64,000 nt of DNA, taken from assembly GCF_003264855.1 (NCBI RefSeq), contig NZ_NFZS01000002.1, positions 62,001-126,000 of the forward strand, given 5' to 3'. Below, in pieces: positions 24,428 through 34,341 of the stretch. Below the pieces are notes generated by a model that worked only from the letters and a program-made list of their open reading frames with translations, did no database searches and was not told the DNA's origin. A program made the position numbers and the translations under genes. The stretch comes from Dyella jiangningensis. GTDB taxonomy: Bacteria > Pseudomonadota > Gammaproteobacteria > Xanthomonadales > Rhodanobacteraceae. The first letter of the stretch is position 1. The number at the start of each line of letters is the position of its first letter.

Positions 24428-25621
24428 ATGAAAAAGCTCGGCATGGGCCTGGTCGGCCCCGGCTTCATCGCAGCCCATCATCTCGATGCCGTACGTCGCC
24501 TGGGCGACGTGGACATCGCCGGCATTGCCGGCTCCAGCCCCGAATCCGCGAAAAAACGCGCCCGTGAACTGGGCGTCGGCCATGCGTACGCGAATTACCG
24601 CGAACTGCTGGCCGATCCGGCCGTGCACGTGGTGCACAACACCACGCCCAATCACCTGCACAAAGAGGTTTCGCTCGCTGCCTTGCGCGCGGGCAAGCAC
24701 GTGATTTCGGACAAGCCGCTCGCCGGCAGCGCGCAGGAAAGCCGCGAACTGTTCGAGGCCGCACGCGATGCCGGCGTGGCGCACGTGGTCACCTTCAACT
24801 ATCGCGGCCATGCGCTGGTGCAGCAGGCCCGCGCGATGGTCGCCAAGGGCAAGCTCGGCGCGCCCGTGTTCGTGCATGGCCGCTACCTGCAGGACTGGCT
24901 GACCGACGAGAACACCTACTCGTGGCGCCTCGATCCCAAGCTGGGCGGCGCCAGTTCCGCGCTCGGCGATATCGGTTCGCACTGGTGCGATCTCGCCGAG
25001 CATGTCACCGGATCGCGCATTACGGCCGTGCTGGCCGATCTGCATACCGCGGTGCCCATGCGCCATGCGCCCGCCGAATCGACCAAGGCGTTCGCCACGT
25101 CGAAGTCGGCGAAACGGCGCGAGGTGAAGATCACCAGCGAAGACATCGCCAGCGTACTGCTGCGCTTCGACAACGGCGCGCGCGGCTGCGTGGTCGTCGG
25201 CCAGGTATTGCCCGGCCACAAGAACGACCTTCGCCTGGAAGTGAACGGCCGCCTCGCCTCCGTGGCGTGGCAGCAGGAAGCGCCCAACGAGCTTTGGATC
25301 GGTCATCACGCGCAGGGCAACACGCTGCAGGCGCGGGACCCGGCAACGCTCGATCCATCGGCACGCGGCTATGCACACCTGCCCGCCGGCCATCCGGAAG
25401 CCTGGAGCGATGCGTTCCGCAACCTGATCGCCGACGCGTACGCATGGATTCGCAGCGGTGGCGCAGCCAAGAAAAAGCCGGACGCATTGCCGACCTTCGC
25501 CGACGGCTATCGCAACAGCCTGGTCATCGACGCGATGCTCAAGAGCCACGCCGCGGGAGGCGTCTGGCAGAACGTGGAAGATCCATTCGGGCCGCAACGC
25601 AAAAAGGGGAAACGGGGATGA
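24428..25621 (+). CDS. Gfo/Idh/MocA family oxidoreductase
   Basis: A 397-residue NAD(P)-dependent sugar dehydrogenase. The Rossmann motif is GLVGPGFIAAHH, the family Lys-Pro lies in ISDKPLAGS, and the second-domain signature is GDIGSHWCDLAEH. No export signal, so it is cytoplasmic. Members of this family act on keto-sugars, including 3-keto-glycosides. It is the first gene of the LacI-controlled operon and probably reduces the imported keto-sugar or oxidises a sugar in the same route. The start places the first strand at residue 5; its stop overlaps the MFS gene as ATGA. Confidence 0.9.
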   Translation: MKKLGMGLVGPGFIAAHHLDAVRRLGDVDIAGIAGSSPESAKKRARELGVGHAYANYRELLADPAVHVVHNTTPNHLHKEVSLAALRAGKHVISDKPLAGSAQESRELFEAARDAGVAHVVTFNYRGHALVQQARAMVAKGKLGAPVFVHGRYLQDWLTDENTYSWRLDPKLGGASSALGDIGSHWCDLAEHVTGSRITAVLADLHTAVPMRHAPAESTKAFATSKSAKRREVKITSEDIASVLLRFDNGARGCVVVGQVLPGHKNDLRLEVNGRLASVAWQQEAPNELWIGHHAQGNTLQARDPATLDPSARGYAHLPAGHPEAWSDAFRNLIADAYAWIRSGGAAKKKPDALPTFADGYRNSLVIDAMLKSHAAGGVWQNVEDPFGPQRKKGKRG

Positions 25622-26835
25622 AGTGGCGCCTTCGGTTGATGATGCTGTTCGAATACGCGATCTGGGGCGCCTGGTACGTCACGGTCGGCACCTGGCTGGG
25701 CAAGACCCTGCACTTCAGCGGCCAGGAGATCGGCGCGGTAGCCGGCACCACGGCGATCGGCGCGATGATCTCGCCGCTGTTCGTCGGACTGATGGCAGAC
25801 CGCCTGTTCGACACGCGCCGCGTACTCGCCGCGCTGCATATCATCGGCGCCGTGCTGCTGGTGGTCGCCGCGAAGCAGAGTTCGTTCGCGCTGGTGTATG
25901 CCGCACTGCTGGCCTACAGCCTCTGCTACATGCCTACGCTGGCGCTCACCACCTCGCTTGCCATGCGACACATCACCGACCCGCGCGAGGAGTTCGGCGC
26001 GATCCGCGTGTTCGGCACCATCGGCTGGATCGTGGTGGGCCTGATCGTCGGCGCCTGGGGCGTGGAGGCAACCGCTTCGCCGCTGCATCTCGCGGCCGGT
26101 CTCTCCGTGGTGATGGCGGGCTATTGCTTCACCCTGCCCTCGACGCCGCCGCTTGCGCGCAACCAGCGCTTCGAACTGCGCCACGCATTGCCGCTGGAAT
26201 CGCTGCACCTGCTGCGCGACCGGTCGATGGCGGTGTTCGCCCTAGCGTCGTTCCTGATCTGCATTCCGTTGCAGTTCTATTACGCCTTCACCAACCTGTT
26301 CCTCAACGAGGTCGGCGTGGTCAACGCCGCCGGCAAGATGACCGGCGGTCAGATGTCGGAAATCCTGTGCATGCTGCTCATCCCCTGGTTCTTCCGCCGG
26401 CTGGGCGTGAAGTACATGCTCGCCGTCGGCATGCTGGCCTGGGTACTGCGCTACGCCATGTTCGCCTTCGGCGGCACCGGCGAGCTGATGTGGATGCTGT
26501 GGCTGGGCATCGTGCTGCACGGCATCTGCTTCGACTTCTTCTTCGTCGTCGGCCAGATCTACATCGATCGCGAAGCGCCGCCCGCGCTGCGTGCCGCCAC
26601 GCAAGGCCTGATCACCTTCCTCACCTACGGCCTGGGCATGTTCGTCGGCTCGTGGCTGTCCGGCGTGGTCGTGGACACCTACGCCAAGACCGGCGCCGAA
26701 GGCGTCGCCGCGCATGACTGGCACGCGATTTGGCTGATCGCCGGTGGCTGCGCCGCCTTCGTGCTCGTGCTGTTCGTGCTGATGTTCAAGGATCGACGGG
26801 AAGCGTCGGCCGCCCCCGTCACCACCACCGCCTGA
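25618..26835 (+). CDS. MFS permease of the nucleoside/sugar:H+ symporter group
   Basis: A 405-residue membrane protein with about 12 helices, beginning MKWRLRLMMLFEYAIWGAWYVTVGTWLG, which is typical of the NupG-like nucleoside:H+ symporter family. In sugar operons of Bacteroidetes and Xanthomonadales, such permeases sit beside keto-sugar enzymes and probably carry those sugars, not nucleosides. Translation is coupled to the upstream dehydrogenase by a four-base overlap. It should bring the product made by the exported GMC enzyme into the cytoplasm. Confidence 0.87.
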   Translation: MKWRLRLMMLFEYAIWGAWYVTVGTWLGKTLHFSGQEIGAVAGTTAIGAMISPLFVGLMADRLFDTRRVLAALHIIGAVLLVVAAKQSSFALVYAALLAYSLCYMPTLALTTSLAMRHITDPREEFGAIRVFGTIGWIVVGLIVGAWGVEATASPLHLAAGLSVVMAGYCFTLPSTPPLARNQRFELRHALPLESLHLLRDRSMAVFALASFLICIPLQFYYAFTNLFLNEVGVVNAAGKMTGGQMSEILCMLLIPWFFRRLGVKYMLAVGMLAWVLRYAMFAFGGTGELMWMLWLGIVLHGICFDFFFVVGQIYIDREAPPALRAATQGLITFLTYGLGMFVGSWLSGVVVDTYAKTGAEGVAAHDWHAIWLIAGGCAAFVLVLFVLMFKDRREASAAPVTTTA

Positions 26836-26872
26836 CTCCCCCACCCACCTGGCTCTCCAGGAGAATGTTTTC

Positions 26873-27748
26873 ATGATGAATCGCAGGCAGTTTCTCGCTC
26901 GATCCGCCATGTTCGGCGGCGCGGCGTGGCTCGCCGCCAGCGCGCCCGGCAAGCTTCTCGCCGCTGCGGCGCAGGGCAAGCCGCTCGGCATCCAGCTCTA
27001 CATGGTGCTGAAGGCCTACCAGGACGATCCGATGGGCACGCTCAAGACGCTCAAGGCCATCGGCTACAGCGAAATCGAAGCCATCGTCACCTCGACCGCG
27101 AAGACGCTGCGCGACCAGTTGAACGAAGCCGGCCTCGGCTGCCCCAGCCTGCACTTCGACAGCCTGGGCATCGAGCCCGGCATCGAAGCCGCGCACACGC
27201 TGGGCACGCAGTATTTCGTCAGCAGCATGCTGCCCTCGTTCATGGAGAAGATGAGCGGCGGCACCAAGGCCACCTATTCGCGCGACGACGCCAAGCGCAC
27301 CGCCGACTTCGCCAACCAGATCGGCGAGAAGGCCAGGCAGGCGGGCCTGCAGTACGCGTACCACAACCACCATCTCGAATTCACCGAGGTCGGCCAGGGG
27401 CAGACGTTCTACGACGTGCTGCTCAAGGAAACCGATCCGAAGCTGGTGAAGTTCGAACTCGATTGCGGCTGGGTACATGCAGGCGGCAAGAATCCGGCCG
27501 ACATCTTCAAGGCGAACCCGGGCCGCATTCCGCTGATGCACGCCAAGGATTTCCTACCCTCTTCCAAGCCCGACGAATATCCCGGCGCGGAACTGGGGCG
27601 CGGCACGGTCGACTACAAACCGATCATGGCCGCCGCGGACAAGGCTGGACTGAAGCATTGCTTCGTCGAGCAGGAAGGTCCGTTCTCGCGCATGAGCCAG
27701 CTCGACGCCGCGCGCGTCGACTTCGCCTACCTGCGTCCGCTGCGCTGA
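26873..27748 (+). CDS. Tat-exported TIM-barrel sugar isomerase/epimerase
   Basis: A 291-residue protein with a Tat signal (NRRQFLARSAMFGGAAWLAAS) and an AP-endonuclease-2-type TIM barrel. Likely metal ligands sit in AYHNHHLEF, KFELDCGWV and LMHAKDF. Family members are xylose isomerase-like epimerases or isomerases, and some act on or cleave 3-keto-sugars. Its export agrees with the Tat-bearing GMC complex that follows. AGGAG lies upstream of two adjacent ATG codons; the first is used. Confidence 0.88.
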   Translation: MMNRRQFLARSAMFGGAAWLAASAPGKLLAAAAQGKPLGIQLYMVLKAYQDDPMGTLKTLKAIGYSEIEAIVTSTAKTLRDQLNEAGLGCPSLHFDSLGIEPGIEAAHTLGTQYFVSSMLPSFMEKMSGGTKATYSRDDAKRTADFANQIGEKARQAGLQYAYHNHHLEFTEVGQGQTFYDVLLKETDPKLVKFELDCGWVHAGGKNPADIFKANPGRIPLMHAKDFLPSSKPDEYPGAELGRGTVDYKPIMAAADKAGLKHCFVEQEGPFSRMSQLDAARVDFAYLRPLR

Positions 27749-27791
27749 CCCAGCGCTTACACATTCGACCGATCGCTTGTTTCAAGGGGCC

Positions 27792-29486
27792 ATGATGGAC
27801 AAGAACACGTACGACGCCATTGTTGTCGGTACCGGCGTCAGCGGTGGCTGGGCAGCCAAGGAGCTCACGGAAAAGGGACTCAAGACCCTCGTGCTCGACC
27901 GTGGCCGCATGGTCAAGCACGGCGAATACCCCACGGCGACGAAGGCGCCCTGGGAACTGCCGTATGCGAACGAGCCCACGCAGGAAGACGTGCGCAGGCA
28001 TCCGATCCACACGCGTCCGTCGTTCTACGGCATCACGCAGGCCACAAAGCACTGGTTCGTCGATGACCTCGACAACCCCTACGTCGAAACCAAGCCGTTC
28101 GACTGGTTCCGCGGTTATCACGTCGGCGGCCGCTCGCTGATGTGGGGTCGCCAGAGCTATCGCTTCAGCGACATCGACTTCGAGGCGAACGGCAAGGAAG
28201 GCGTCGGCGTCGACTGGCCGATCCGCTACGCCGACATCGCGCCCTGGTACGACTACGTCGAGAACTTCATCGGCGTGAGCGGCGCCACCGATCACCTCGC
28301 GCAGTTGCCGGACGGCCAGTTCCTGCCTCCGATGGAACTCAATTGCGTGGAGAAGGAGTTCCGCGGCCGCCTCGCCGACAAGTTCAACCGCAAGCTGATC
28401 ATCGGTCGCACGGCCAACCTTTCCGGCCCGCTCAAGCACGATCAGAGCCCACAGCGCGCCACCTGCCAGTACCGCAACCAGTGCATGCGCGGCTGCCCGT
28501 TCGGCGCCTACTTCAGCAGCAACTCCTCGACCCTGCCGTCGGCCGAACGCACCGGCAACATGACGATCGTGCCCAACGCCATCGTCTACGAGATGATCTA
28601 CGACAACGCCAAGGGCAAGGCGACCGGCGTGCGCGTGCTCGACGCCGAAACCGGCCACCAGACCGAATACTTCGCCCGCGTGATCTTCCTGTGCGCCTCG
28701 ACCTTCGGCACCACGCATATCCTGCTGAACTCGACCTCGACCCGCTTCCCCAACGGCTTCGGCAACGACAGCGGCGAGCTGGGCCACAACGTGATGGATC
28801 ACCTGTTCGGCACTGGCGCCATGGCCAGCGTGGACGGACACCTCGACCGCTACTACAGCGGCCGCCGTCCCAATGGCTTCTATATTCCGCGCTACCGCAA
28901 CATCGGCTCGGACAAGCGCCCTTACCTGCGCGGCTTCGGCTACCAGGGCAGCGCGAGCCGTCGCAACTGGTCGCGTTTCGTGGACGAGAACCTGATCGGC
29001 GACGAGCTCAAGCGCGCCGCGGAAGAGCCCGGCCCGTGGACGCTGTCGATGGGCGGCTTCGGCGAGATGCTGCCCGCGCACCAGAACTTCGTATCGCTGG
29101 ACCGCAACCGCAAGGACAAGTACGGCCTGCCGGTGCTCAACTTCGACGTCACGCACCGCGAGAACGAGCGCCTGATGGCCAAGGAGATCGTCAGCGACGC
29201 GGTCGAGATGATGACCGCCGCCGGCTACAAGGACGTGAAGCCCTACCACGTCGATGCCAACGTCGGCGCCGCGATCCACGAAATGGGCACCGCACGCATG
29301 GGTCGCGATCCCAAGACCTCGGTGCTCAACTCGTGGAACCAGATGCACGCATCGAAGAACGTGTTCATCACCGACGGCTCGTGCATGGCCTCGTCCGCGT
29401 GCCAGAACCCGTCGTTGACCTACATGGCCTTGACGGCGCGTGCCGCCAGCCATGCGGTGGAAGAACTCAAGCGCGGAAACATCTGA
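27792..29486 (+). CDS. GMC oxidoreductase, glucoside 3-dehydrogenase-like catalytic subunit
   Basis: A 564-residue FAD enzyme. The dinucleotide site is VVGTGVSGGWAAKEL (residues 11-25), a Cys cluster CQYRNQCMRGC holds Cys225, Cys231 and Cys235, which recalls the [3Fe-4S] site of bacterial FAD glucose dehydrogenase, and the active-site His region is IHEMGTARMG (about 492-501). It has no signal peptide; in this family it is carried across the membrane by the Tat-bearing small subunit encoded next. Related enzymes oxidise the C3 hydroxyl of glycosides. The start has AAGGGG upstream. Confidence 0.9.
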   Translation: MMDKNTYDAIVVGTGVSGGWAAKELTEKGLKTLVLDRGRMVKHGEYPTATKAPWELPYANEPTQEDVRRHPIHTRPSFYGITQATKHWFVDDLDNPYVETKPFDWFRGYHVGGRSLMWGRQSYRFSDIDFEANGKEGVGVDWPIRYADIAPWYDYVENFIGVSGATDHLAQLPDGQFLPPMELNCVEKEFRGRLADKFNRKLIIGRTANLSGPLKHDQSPQRATCQYRNQCMRGCPFGAYFSSNSSTLPSAERTGNMTIVPNAIVYEMIYDNAKGKATGVRVLDAETGHQTEYFARVIFLCASTFGTTHILLNSTSTRFPNGFGNDSGELGHNVMDHLFGTGAMASVDGHLDRYYSGRRPNGFYIPRYRNIGSDKRPYLRGFGYQGSASRRNWSRFVDENLIGDELKRAAEEPGPWTLSMGGFGEMLPAHQNFVSLDRNRKDKYGLPVLNFDVTHRENERLMAKEIVSDAVEMMTAAGYKDVKPYHVDANVGAAIHEMGTARMGRDPKTSVLNSWNQMHASKNVFITDGSCMASSACQNPSLTYMALTARAASHAVEELKRGNI

Positions 29487-29496
29487 GGATATCGCC

Positions 29497-30087
29497 ATGA
29501 ATCGTCGCGAATGGTTGAAGTGTGTTTCCGCGCTTGCCGTCGGCACGGTGGCCGCGCCCACGTTGCTGGCCGCCTTCGATGCCTACGCCGCCGCGCAAGT
29601 GCCCGGCGCCACCCCGCAGTTCTTTACGCGTCCGCAGCTGGACCTGATCTCCTCGGTGGTCGACATCATCATTCCCCGCAGCGACACGCCCGGCGCGGTC
29701 GACGTGGGCGTGCCCCGCTTCATCGACGAGATGTTCGCCAACGTCTACGCCAAGGCCGACCAGGAGCGTTACATGAGCGCATTGGCCGCGTTCGACCAGG
29801 CGGGCGGCAAGCCCTTCCTCCAGCTGAGCGAGGCGCAACGCAAGGCGCTGGTGATGAAGCTGCATGCCGAGGCCCTGGCGGATCCGAAAGACACCGCCAC
29901 GGCCCTGGCGGCCTCTTCGGTGCTGATGAACAAGAAGCTCGCCATGATGGGTTTCTTCCTGTCACAACCCGGCTGCACCGAAGTGCTGCAGTATTCGGCG
30001 GTGCCCGGGGCATACCACGCCGACATACCGCTGGCGAAGGCCGGCAACGGCAAGGCCTGGGCCGTCGAAACGGTACTGATGTTCTGA
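29497..30087 (+). CDS. Gluconate 2-dehydrogenase subunit 3-like small subunit (Tat)
   Basis: A 196-residue protein with a Tat leader (MNRREWLKCVSALAVGTVAAP) and the subunit-3 fold seen in membrane-bound sugar dehydrogenases (FFTRPQLDLISSVVDIIIPRSDTPGA). It is the partner of the GMC protein encoded ten bases upstream and should carry it to the periplasm. A cytochrome c subunit, the usual third partner, is not encoded in this operon. Confidence 0.9.
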   Translation: MNRREWLKCVSALAVGTVAAPTLLAAFDAYAAAQVPGATPQFFTRPQLDLISSVVDIIIPRSDTPGAVDVGVPRFIDEMFANVYAKADQERYMSALAAFDQAGGKPFLQLSEAQRKALVMKLHAEALADPKDTATALAASSVLMNKKLAMMGFFLSQPGCTEVLQYSAVPGAYHADIPLAKAGNGKAWAVETVLMF

Positions 30088-30122
30088 CCCATGGCTTACC
30101 CGCACGAACCAGGTGATCACGC

Positions 30123-31178
30123 ATGAAGACACTCAAGGGACCGGGCATTTTCCTCGCCCAGTACGCGGGAGACGCGGCGCCCTTCAACACGCTGCCCGAT
30201 ATCGCGCGATGGGCGGCGTCGCTGGGCTTCGTCGGCTTGCAGATTCCCACCAACGACCGGCGCCTGTTCGATCTCGAACAGGCCGCGGCGAGCAAGACGT
30301 ATTGCGACGACATCGCGGGCATGCTGGCCGAGCACGGATTGTCGGTGACCGAGCTTTCCACGCACCTGCAAGGCCAGCTGGTGGCTTCGCATCCCGCCTA
30401 TGACCGCCTGTTCGATGGCTTCGCGCCCGAGCATCTGCGTGGCCATGGCAAGGAACGCCAGGCGTGGGCCGTGCAGCAGCTCAAGCTCGCGGCCACGGCA
30501 AGCCGGCATTTCGGCCTCTCCGCGCACGCCACCTTTTCGGGCGCGCTGGCGTGGCACCTGTTCTATCCGTGGCCGCAACGTCCAGCCGGCCTGATCGAAG
30601 AAGCCTTCGCCGAGCTCGGCAGGCGCTGGCGCCCGATCCTCGATGCGTTCGGCGAAGCGGGCGTGGACGTGTGCTACGAACTGCATCCCGGCGAGGACCT
30701 GCACGATGGCGCCACCTTCGAGCGCTTCCTCGATGCCGTGGATCACCACCCGCGCGCCAACATCCTTTACGACCCCAGCCACATGGTGTTGCAGCAGCTG
30801 GACTACCTCGCCTTCATCGATCTCTATCACGAGCGCATCCGCGCCTTCCACGTGAAGGACGCCGAGTTCCGTCCCAATGGACGCGCTGGCGTCTATGGCG
30901 GCTACCAGAGCTGGATCGATCGCCCCGGTCGTTTCCGCTCGCTGGGCGACGGGCAGATCGACTTCATCGCCATCTTCAGCAAGATGGCGCAATACGACTA
31001 CCCGGGCTGGGCCGTGCTCGAATGGGAGTGCTGCCTGAAGGACCCCATCCAGGGCGCCACCGAAGGCGCGCGCTTCATTCGCGACCACATCATCAAGGTC
31101 ACGGATCGCGCGTTCGACGACTTCGCGGCCACTGGCGCCGACCAGGCGTTCAATCGCCAGATCCTTGGCCTCGACTGA
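30123..31178 (+). CDS. Sugar phosphate isomerase/epimerase (TIM barrel)
   Basis: A 351-residue cytoplasmic TIM-barrel protein. The metal-binding set of this fold is visible: Glu in VCYELHPGED, Asp and His in ILYDPSHMVL, His in AFHVKDAEF and Glu in AVLEWECCL. It resembles IolE/IolI-type enzymes and a subgroup found in keto-sugar operons. Its likely work is isomerising or dehydrating the keto-sugar delivered by the MFS permease. AGGTGA precedes the ATG. Confidence 0.88.
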   Translation: MKTLKGPGIFLAQYAGDAAPFNTLPDIARWAASLGFVGLQIPTNDRRLFDLEQAAASKTYCDDIAGMLAEHGLSVTELSTHLQGQLVASHPAYDRLFDGFAPEHLRGHGKERQAWAVQQLKLAATASRHFGLSAHATFSGALAWHLFYPWPQRPAGLIEEAFAELGRRWRPILDAFGEAGVDVCYELHPGEDLHDGATFERFLDAVDHHPRANILYDPSHMVLQQLDYLAFIDLYHERIRAFHVKDAEFRPNGRAGVYGGYQSWIDRPGRFRSLGDGQIDFIAIFSKMAQYDYPGWAVLEWECCLKDPIQGATEGARFIRDHIIKVTDRAFDDFAATGADQAFNRQILGLD

Positions 31179-31250
31179 ACATTGCGCGCCATGCGACATC
31201 CCACGCCGCTTCATCCATCCACTCGTCGATGCCCGAGGAACGCCTAGGCC

Positions 31251-32153
<903 letters not shown>

Positions 32154-32172
32154 CCAGTCATCGGGGACATCC

Positions 32173-32970
32173 ATGAAACGACCATTCGCCGCCGCGCTGA
32201 CGTTGTGCGCCCTCGCAACCTCCATGGCATGGGCGCAGTCCACCGCCCCAGCCGCGACTGCCGAGCCCACCGATCCCAAGGCCACCGAGCAGTGGGAGCC
32301 CGTTCCGAAGATCGTCACGCCGGGTGCGCAGGACAGCGCGCCACCGTCGGATGCCATCGCGCTGTTCGACGGCCACGACCTCAGCCAATGGGAAGCCTCC
32401 AAGGACCACTCGCCCGCGCACTGGAACGTGCACGACGGCGTGATGACGGTCGACAAGACCACCGGCAACATCCAGACCAAGCGGCACTTCAGGAGCTACC
32501 AGCTGCATCTGGAATGGCGCGTCCCCAAGGACATCACCGGCGAAGGCCAGGCGCGCGGCAACAGCGGCGTGTTCCTCGCATCGACCGGACCGGGCGATGA
32601 AGGTTACGAAGTCCAGATCCTGGATTCATGGAAGAACACGACCTACGTCAACGGCCAGGCCGCCAGCATCTACAAGCAGGCGCCGCCGCTGGCCAACGCG
32701 ATGCGCCCGCCGGGCGAATGGCAGACCTACGACGTGGTCTGGACGGCGCCGGTATTCGCCGCGGATGGAACGCTGAAGTCGCCGGCCTACGTCACGCTGT
32801 TCCACAACGGCGTGCTGGTGCAGAACCACACCCAGCTCGCCGGCGAAACGTTCTACATCGGCAAGCCCAGGTACAAGCCGTACGACGCGGCGCCGATCAA
32901 GCTGCAGGCGCATGGCGATCACTCGCAGCCCATCAGCTTCCGCAATATCTGGGTGCGCCCGCTGGACTGA
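32173..32970 (+). CDS. DUF1080 protein, candidate 3-keto-glycoside hydrolase
   Basis: A 265-residue secreted protein: signal peptide (RPFAAALTLCALATSMAWA) and a DUF1080 jelly-roll domain (ALFDGHDLSQWEAS, YQLHLEWRVPKD, RGNSGVFLAS, GYEVQILDSW). DUF1080 members were recently assigned as 3-keto-disaccharide hydrolases or lyases; this role fits the operon, since the GMC complex would create the keto group and this protein cleave the bond. It is the last gene of the operon. Confidence 0.9.
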   Translation: MKRPFAAALTLCALATSMAWAQSTAPAATAEPTDPKATEQWEPVPKIVTPGAQDSAPPSDAIALFDGHDLSQWEASKDHSPAHWNVHDGVMTVDKTTGNIQTKRHFRSYQLHLEWRVPKDITGEGQARGNSGVFLASTGPGDEGYEVQILDSWKNTTYVNGQAASIYKQAPPLANAMRPPGEWQTYDVVWTAPVFAADGTLKSPAYVTLFHNGVLVQNHTQLAGETFYIGKPRYKPYDAAPIKLQAHGDHSQPISFRNIWVRPLD

Positions 32971-32987
32971 GCGCCTCGATGCCGCCG

Positions 32988-33404
32988 TTACCTCGGCGGC
33001 ATCGTTTCGAATGCCGGCACGGACGGATGTTGCATGTCCCAGGCCGGACGCCGGATGGCATACGTCACCGCCTGCGGCTGGTAACGCTTCGTGTCGTCGA
33101 GGCTGGCCGCATGGATGGTGAACAGGTCCGGCATCGCGGCGAAGGTGAGATACACCGGTGAGCCGCAACGCGGGCAGAACGCATGCGTCTTGACGTTGCC
33201 GCTGTCGGCGATGATGTCCCATGACGACGCCTGTCCTTCCACGCGAACCGCTTTGCGATCGGGAAAGGTGAGATAGGAGCCATGCCCGGTACCGCTGCGT
33301 TGCTGGCAGTCGCGGCAATGGCATTCGTTCATGAACAACGGTTCCGCAGCGATGGTGTAGCGCACGGCGCCGCAAGCGCAGCCGCCGGTATAGGCGTCAC
33401 TCAT
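32988..33404 (-). CDS. GFA family zinc protein
   Basis: A 138-residue protein with the cysteine pattern of the GFA/CENP-V fold: GGCACGAVRY, NECHCRDCQQRSG and AFCPRCGSPVY. These bind zinc. The family name comes from a glutathione-dependent formaldehyde-activating enzyme, but most members have unknown substrates. AGGAG lies before the ATG. It is convergent with the keto-glycoside operon and probably unrelated to it. Confidence 0.9.
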   Translation of the reverse strand: MSDAYTGGCACGAVRYTIAAEPLFMNECHCRDCQQRSGTGHGSYLTFPDRKAVRVEGQASSWDIIADSGNVKTHAFCPRCGSPVYLTFAAMPDLFTIHAASLDDTKRYQPQAVTYAIRRPAWDMQHPSVPAFETMPPR

Positions 33405-33446
33405 GGGAATCTCCTGGGATGAAAGCGCGGACGTTCCGCGCCTGTA

Positions 33447-33929
33447 TCAATGACGCGTGGGTGGAACGTCTTGTCCGCCGACGAGCATGTCGAGCCTTTC
33501 CAAAACCTTGGTCCAGCCTTCGCTCATGTTGCGATAAGCCGTGTCGTTCTTCGGCAGCACGAAGCCGGAATGGACCAGTCGCAGGCGCGTGCCCTGGTCC
33601 ACCCGGGTCAGGAGCCAGGTGACGACCGTTTCCAGCCGCGAGCCGTAACCCTCATTGCTTTCGTGGCCGCCTTTCCACGAATAGACGAAGCGCTCGTTCG
33701 GCACCACGTCGAGTACCTCGCAGCGGATCACGCCGTCCCACTCACCGGCCGGTTTCGTGGTGAAGGTGAAGCGATTGCCGACGACGGGCTCGAACCCGCT
33801 GGGCGGCATCAGCCAGCGCGCGATCAACGCCCCATCGGTCAGCGCCTTCCACAGCGCCGCGGGCGCGTGCGGAAAGATCTCGTCGACCACGATGTCCCGG
33901 TAGTCCGCAGTCACGGCGGCGTCGCTCAT
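33447..33929 (-). CDS. SRPBCC (AHSA1-type) protein
   Basis: A 160-residue START-like fold protein with the AHSA1 pattern: IFPHAPAALWKALTDGALIARWLMP, GVIRCEVLDVVPNERFVYSW and a C-terminal helix GWTKVLERLDMLV. Such proteins bind hydrophobic ligands in a deep cavity. It overlaps the ArsR gene by four bases (ATGA); ArsR-SRPBCC pairs are very common and the pair is likely self-regulated. Confidence 0.88.
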   Translation of the reverse strand: MSDAAVTADYRDIVVDEIFPHAPAALWKALTDGALIARWLMPPSGFEPVVGNRFTFTTKPAGEWDGVIRCEVLDVVPNERFVYSWKGGHESNEGYGSRLETVVTWLLTRVDQGTRLRLVHSGFVLPKNDTAYRNMSEGWTKVLERLDMLVGGQDVPPTRH

Positions 33930-34255
33930 GGATCGATCTCCTTCATCAGTGCACGCAGGGCATCGAAGCGCTCACGCCAGAACACGCCGTAGCCGGCCAT
34001 CCAGTCGGCCAGCGGCGCCAGTCCATCGGGCTGGGCGCGGTAGTAGACGTTGCGGCCTTCCGGTCGCTCGACGACCAGGCCAGCCTGTTTCAGCGACTTC
34101 AGGTGCTGCGACACGGCGCTCTGGGAGACGCCACTGCCACGCGTGAGGTCGGCGACCGACATCTCCTCGGCACTCGCAATCCGCTCGTAGACCGACCGCC
34201 GCGTGGGGTCGGCGAGGGCGCGCATCACGTCGTTGAGGCTGACTGCTTCAGGCAT
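33926..34255 (-). CDS. ArsR-family repressor
   Basis: A 109-residue winged-helix regulator: LNDVMRALADPTRRSVYERIAS, recognition helix VSQSAVSQHLKSLKQAGLV and wing RPEGRNVYYRAQPDG. No Cys metal-site motif (CVCDL) is present, so the signal is probably not a metal. It is the first gene of a two-gene operon with the SRPBCC gene and has an inverted repeat just upstream. Confidence 0.9.
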   Translation of the reverse strand: MPEAVSLNDVMRALADPTRRSVYERIASAEEMSVADLTRGSGVSQSAVSQHLKSLKQAGLVVERPEGRNVYYRAQPDGLAPLADWMAGYGVFWRERFDALRALMKEIDP

Positions 34256-34278
34256 GGCTAAAAGATTAGTATCCGCTT

Positions 34279-34294
34279 ATTGATTAGTCAATAC
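34279..34294. promoter_or_regulatory. ArsR-type operator
   Basis: TATTGA-TTAG-TCAATA is a perfect inverted repeat 24 bases upstream of the ArsR start, in an A+T-rich island. Shape and place fit autoregulation by ArsR. Confidence 0.6.
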
Positions 34295-34341
34295 TGATGG
34301 TTCAGATGCCCGCGGCGCGAGGCCGGCAGCGCCGCCCTGCC

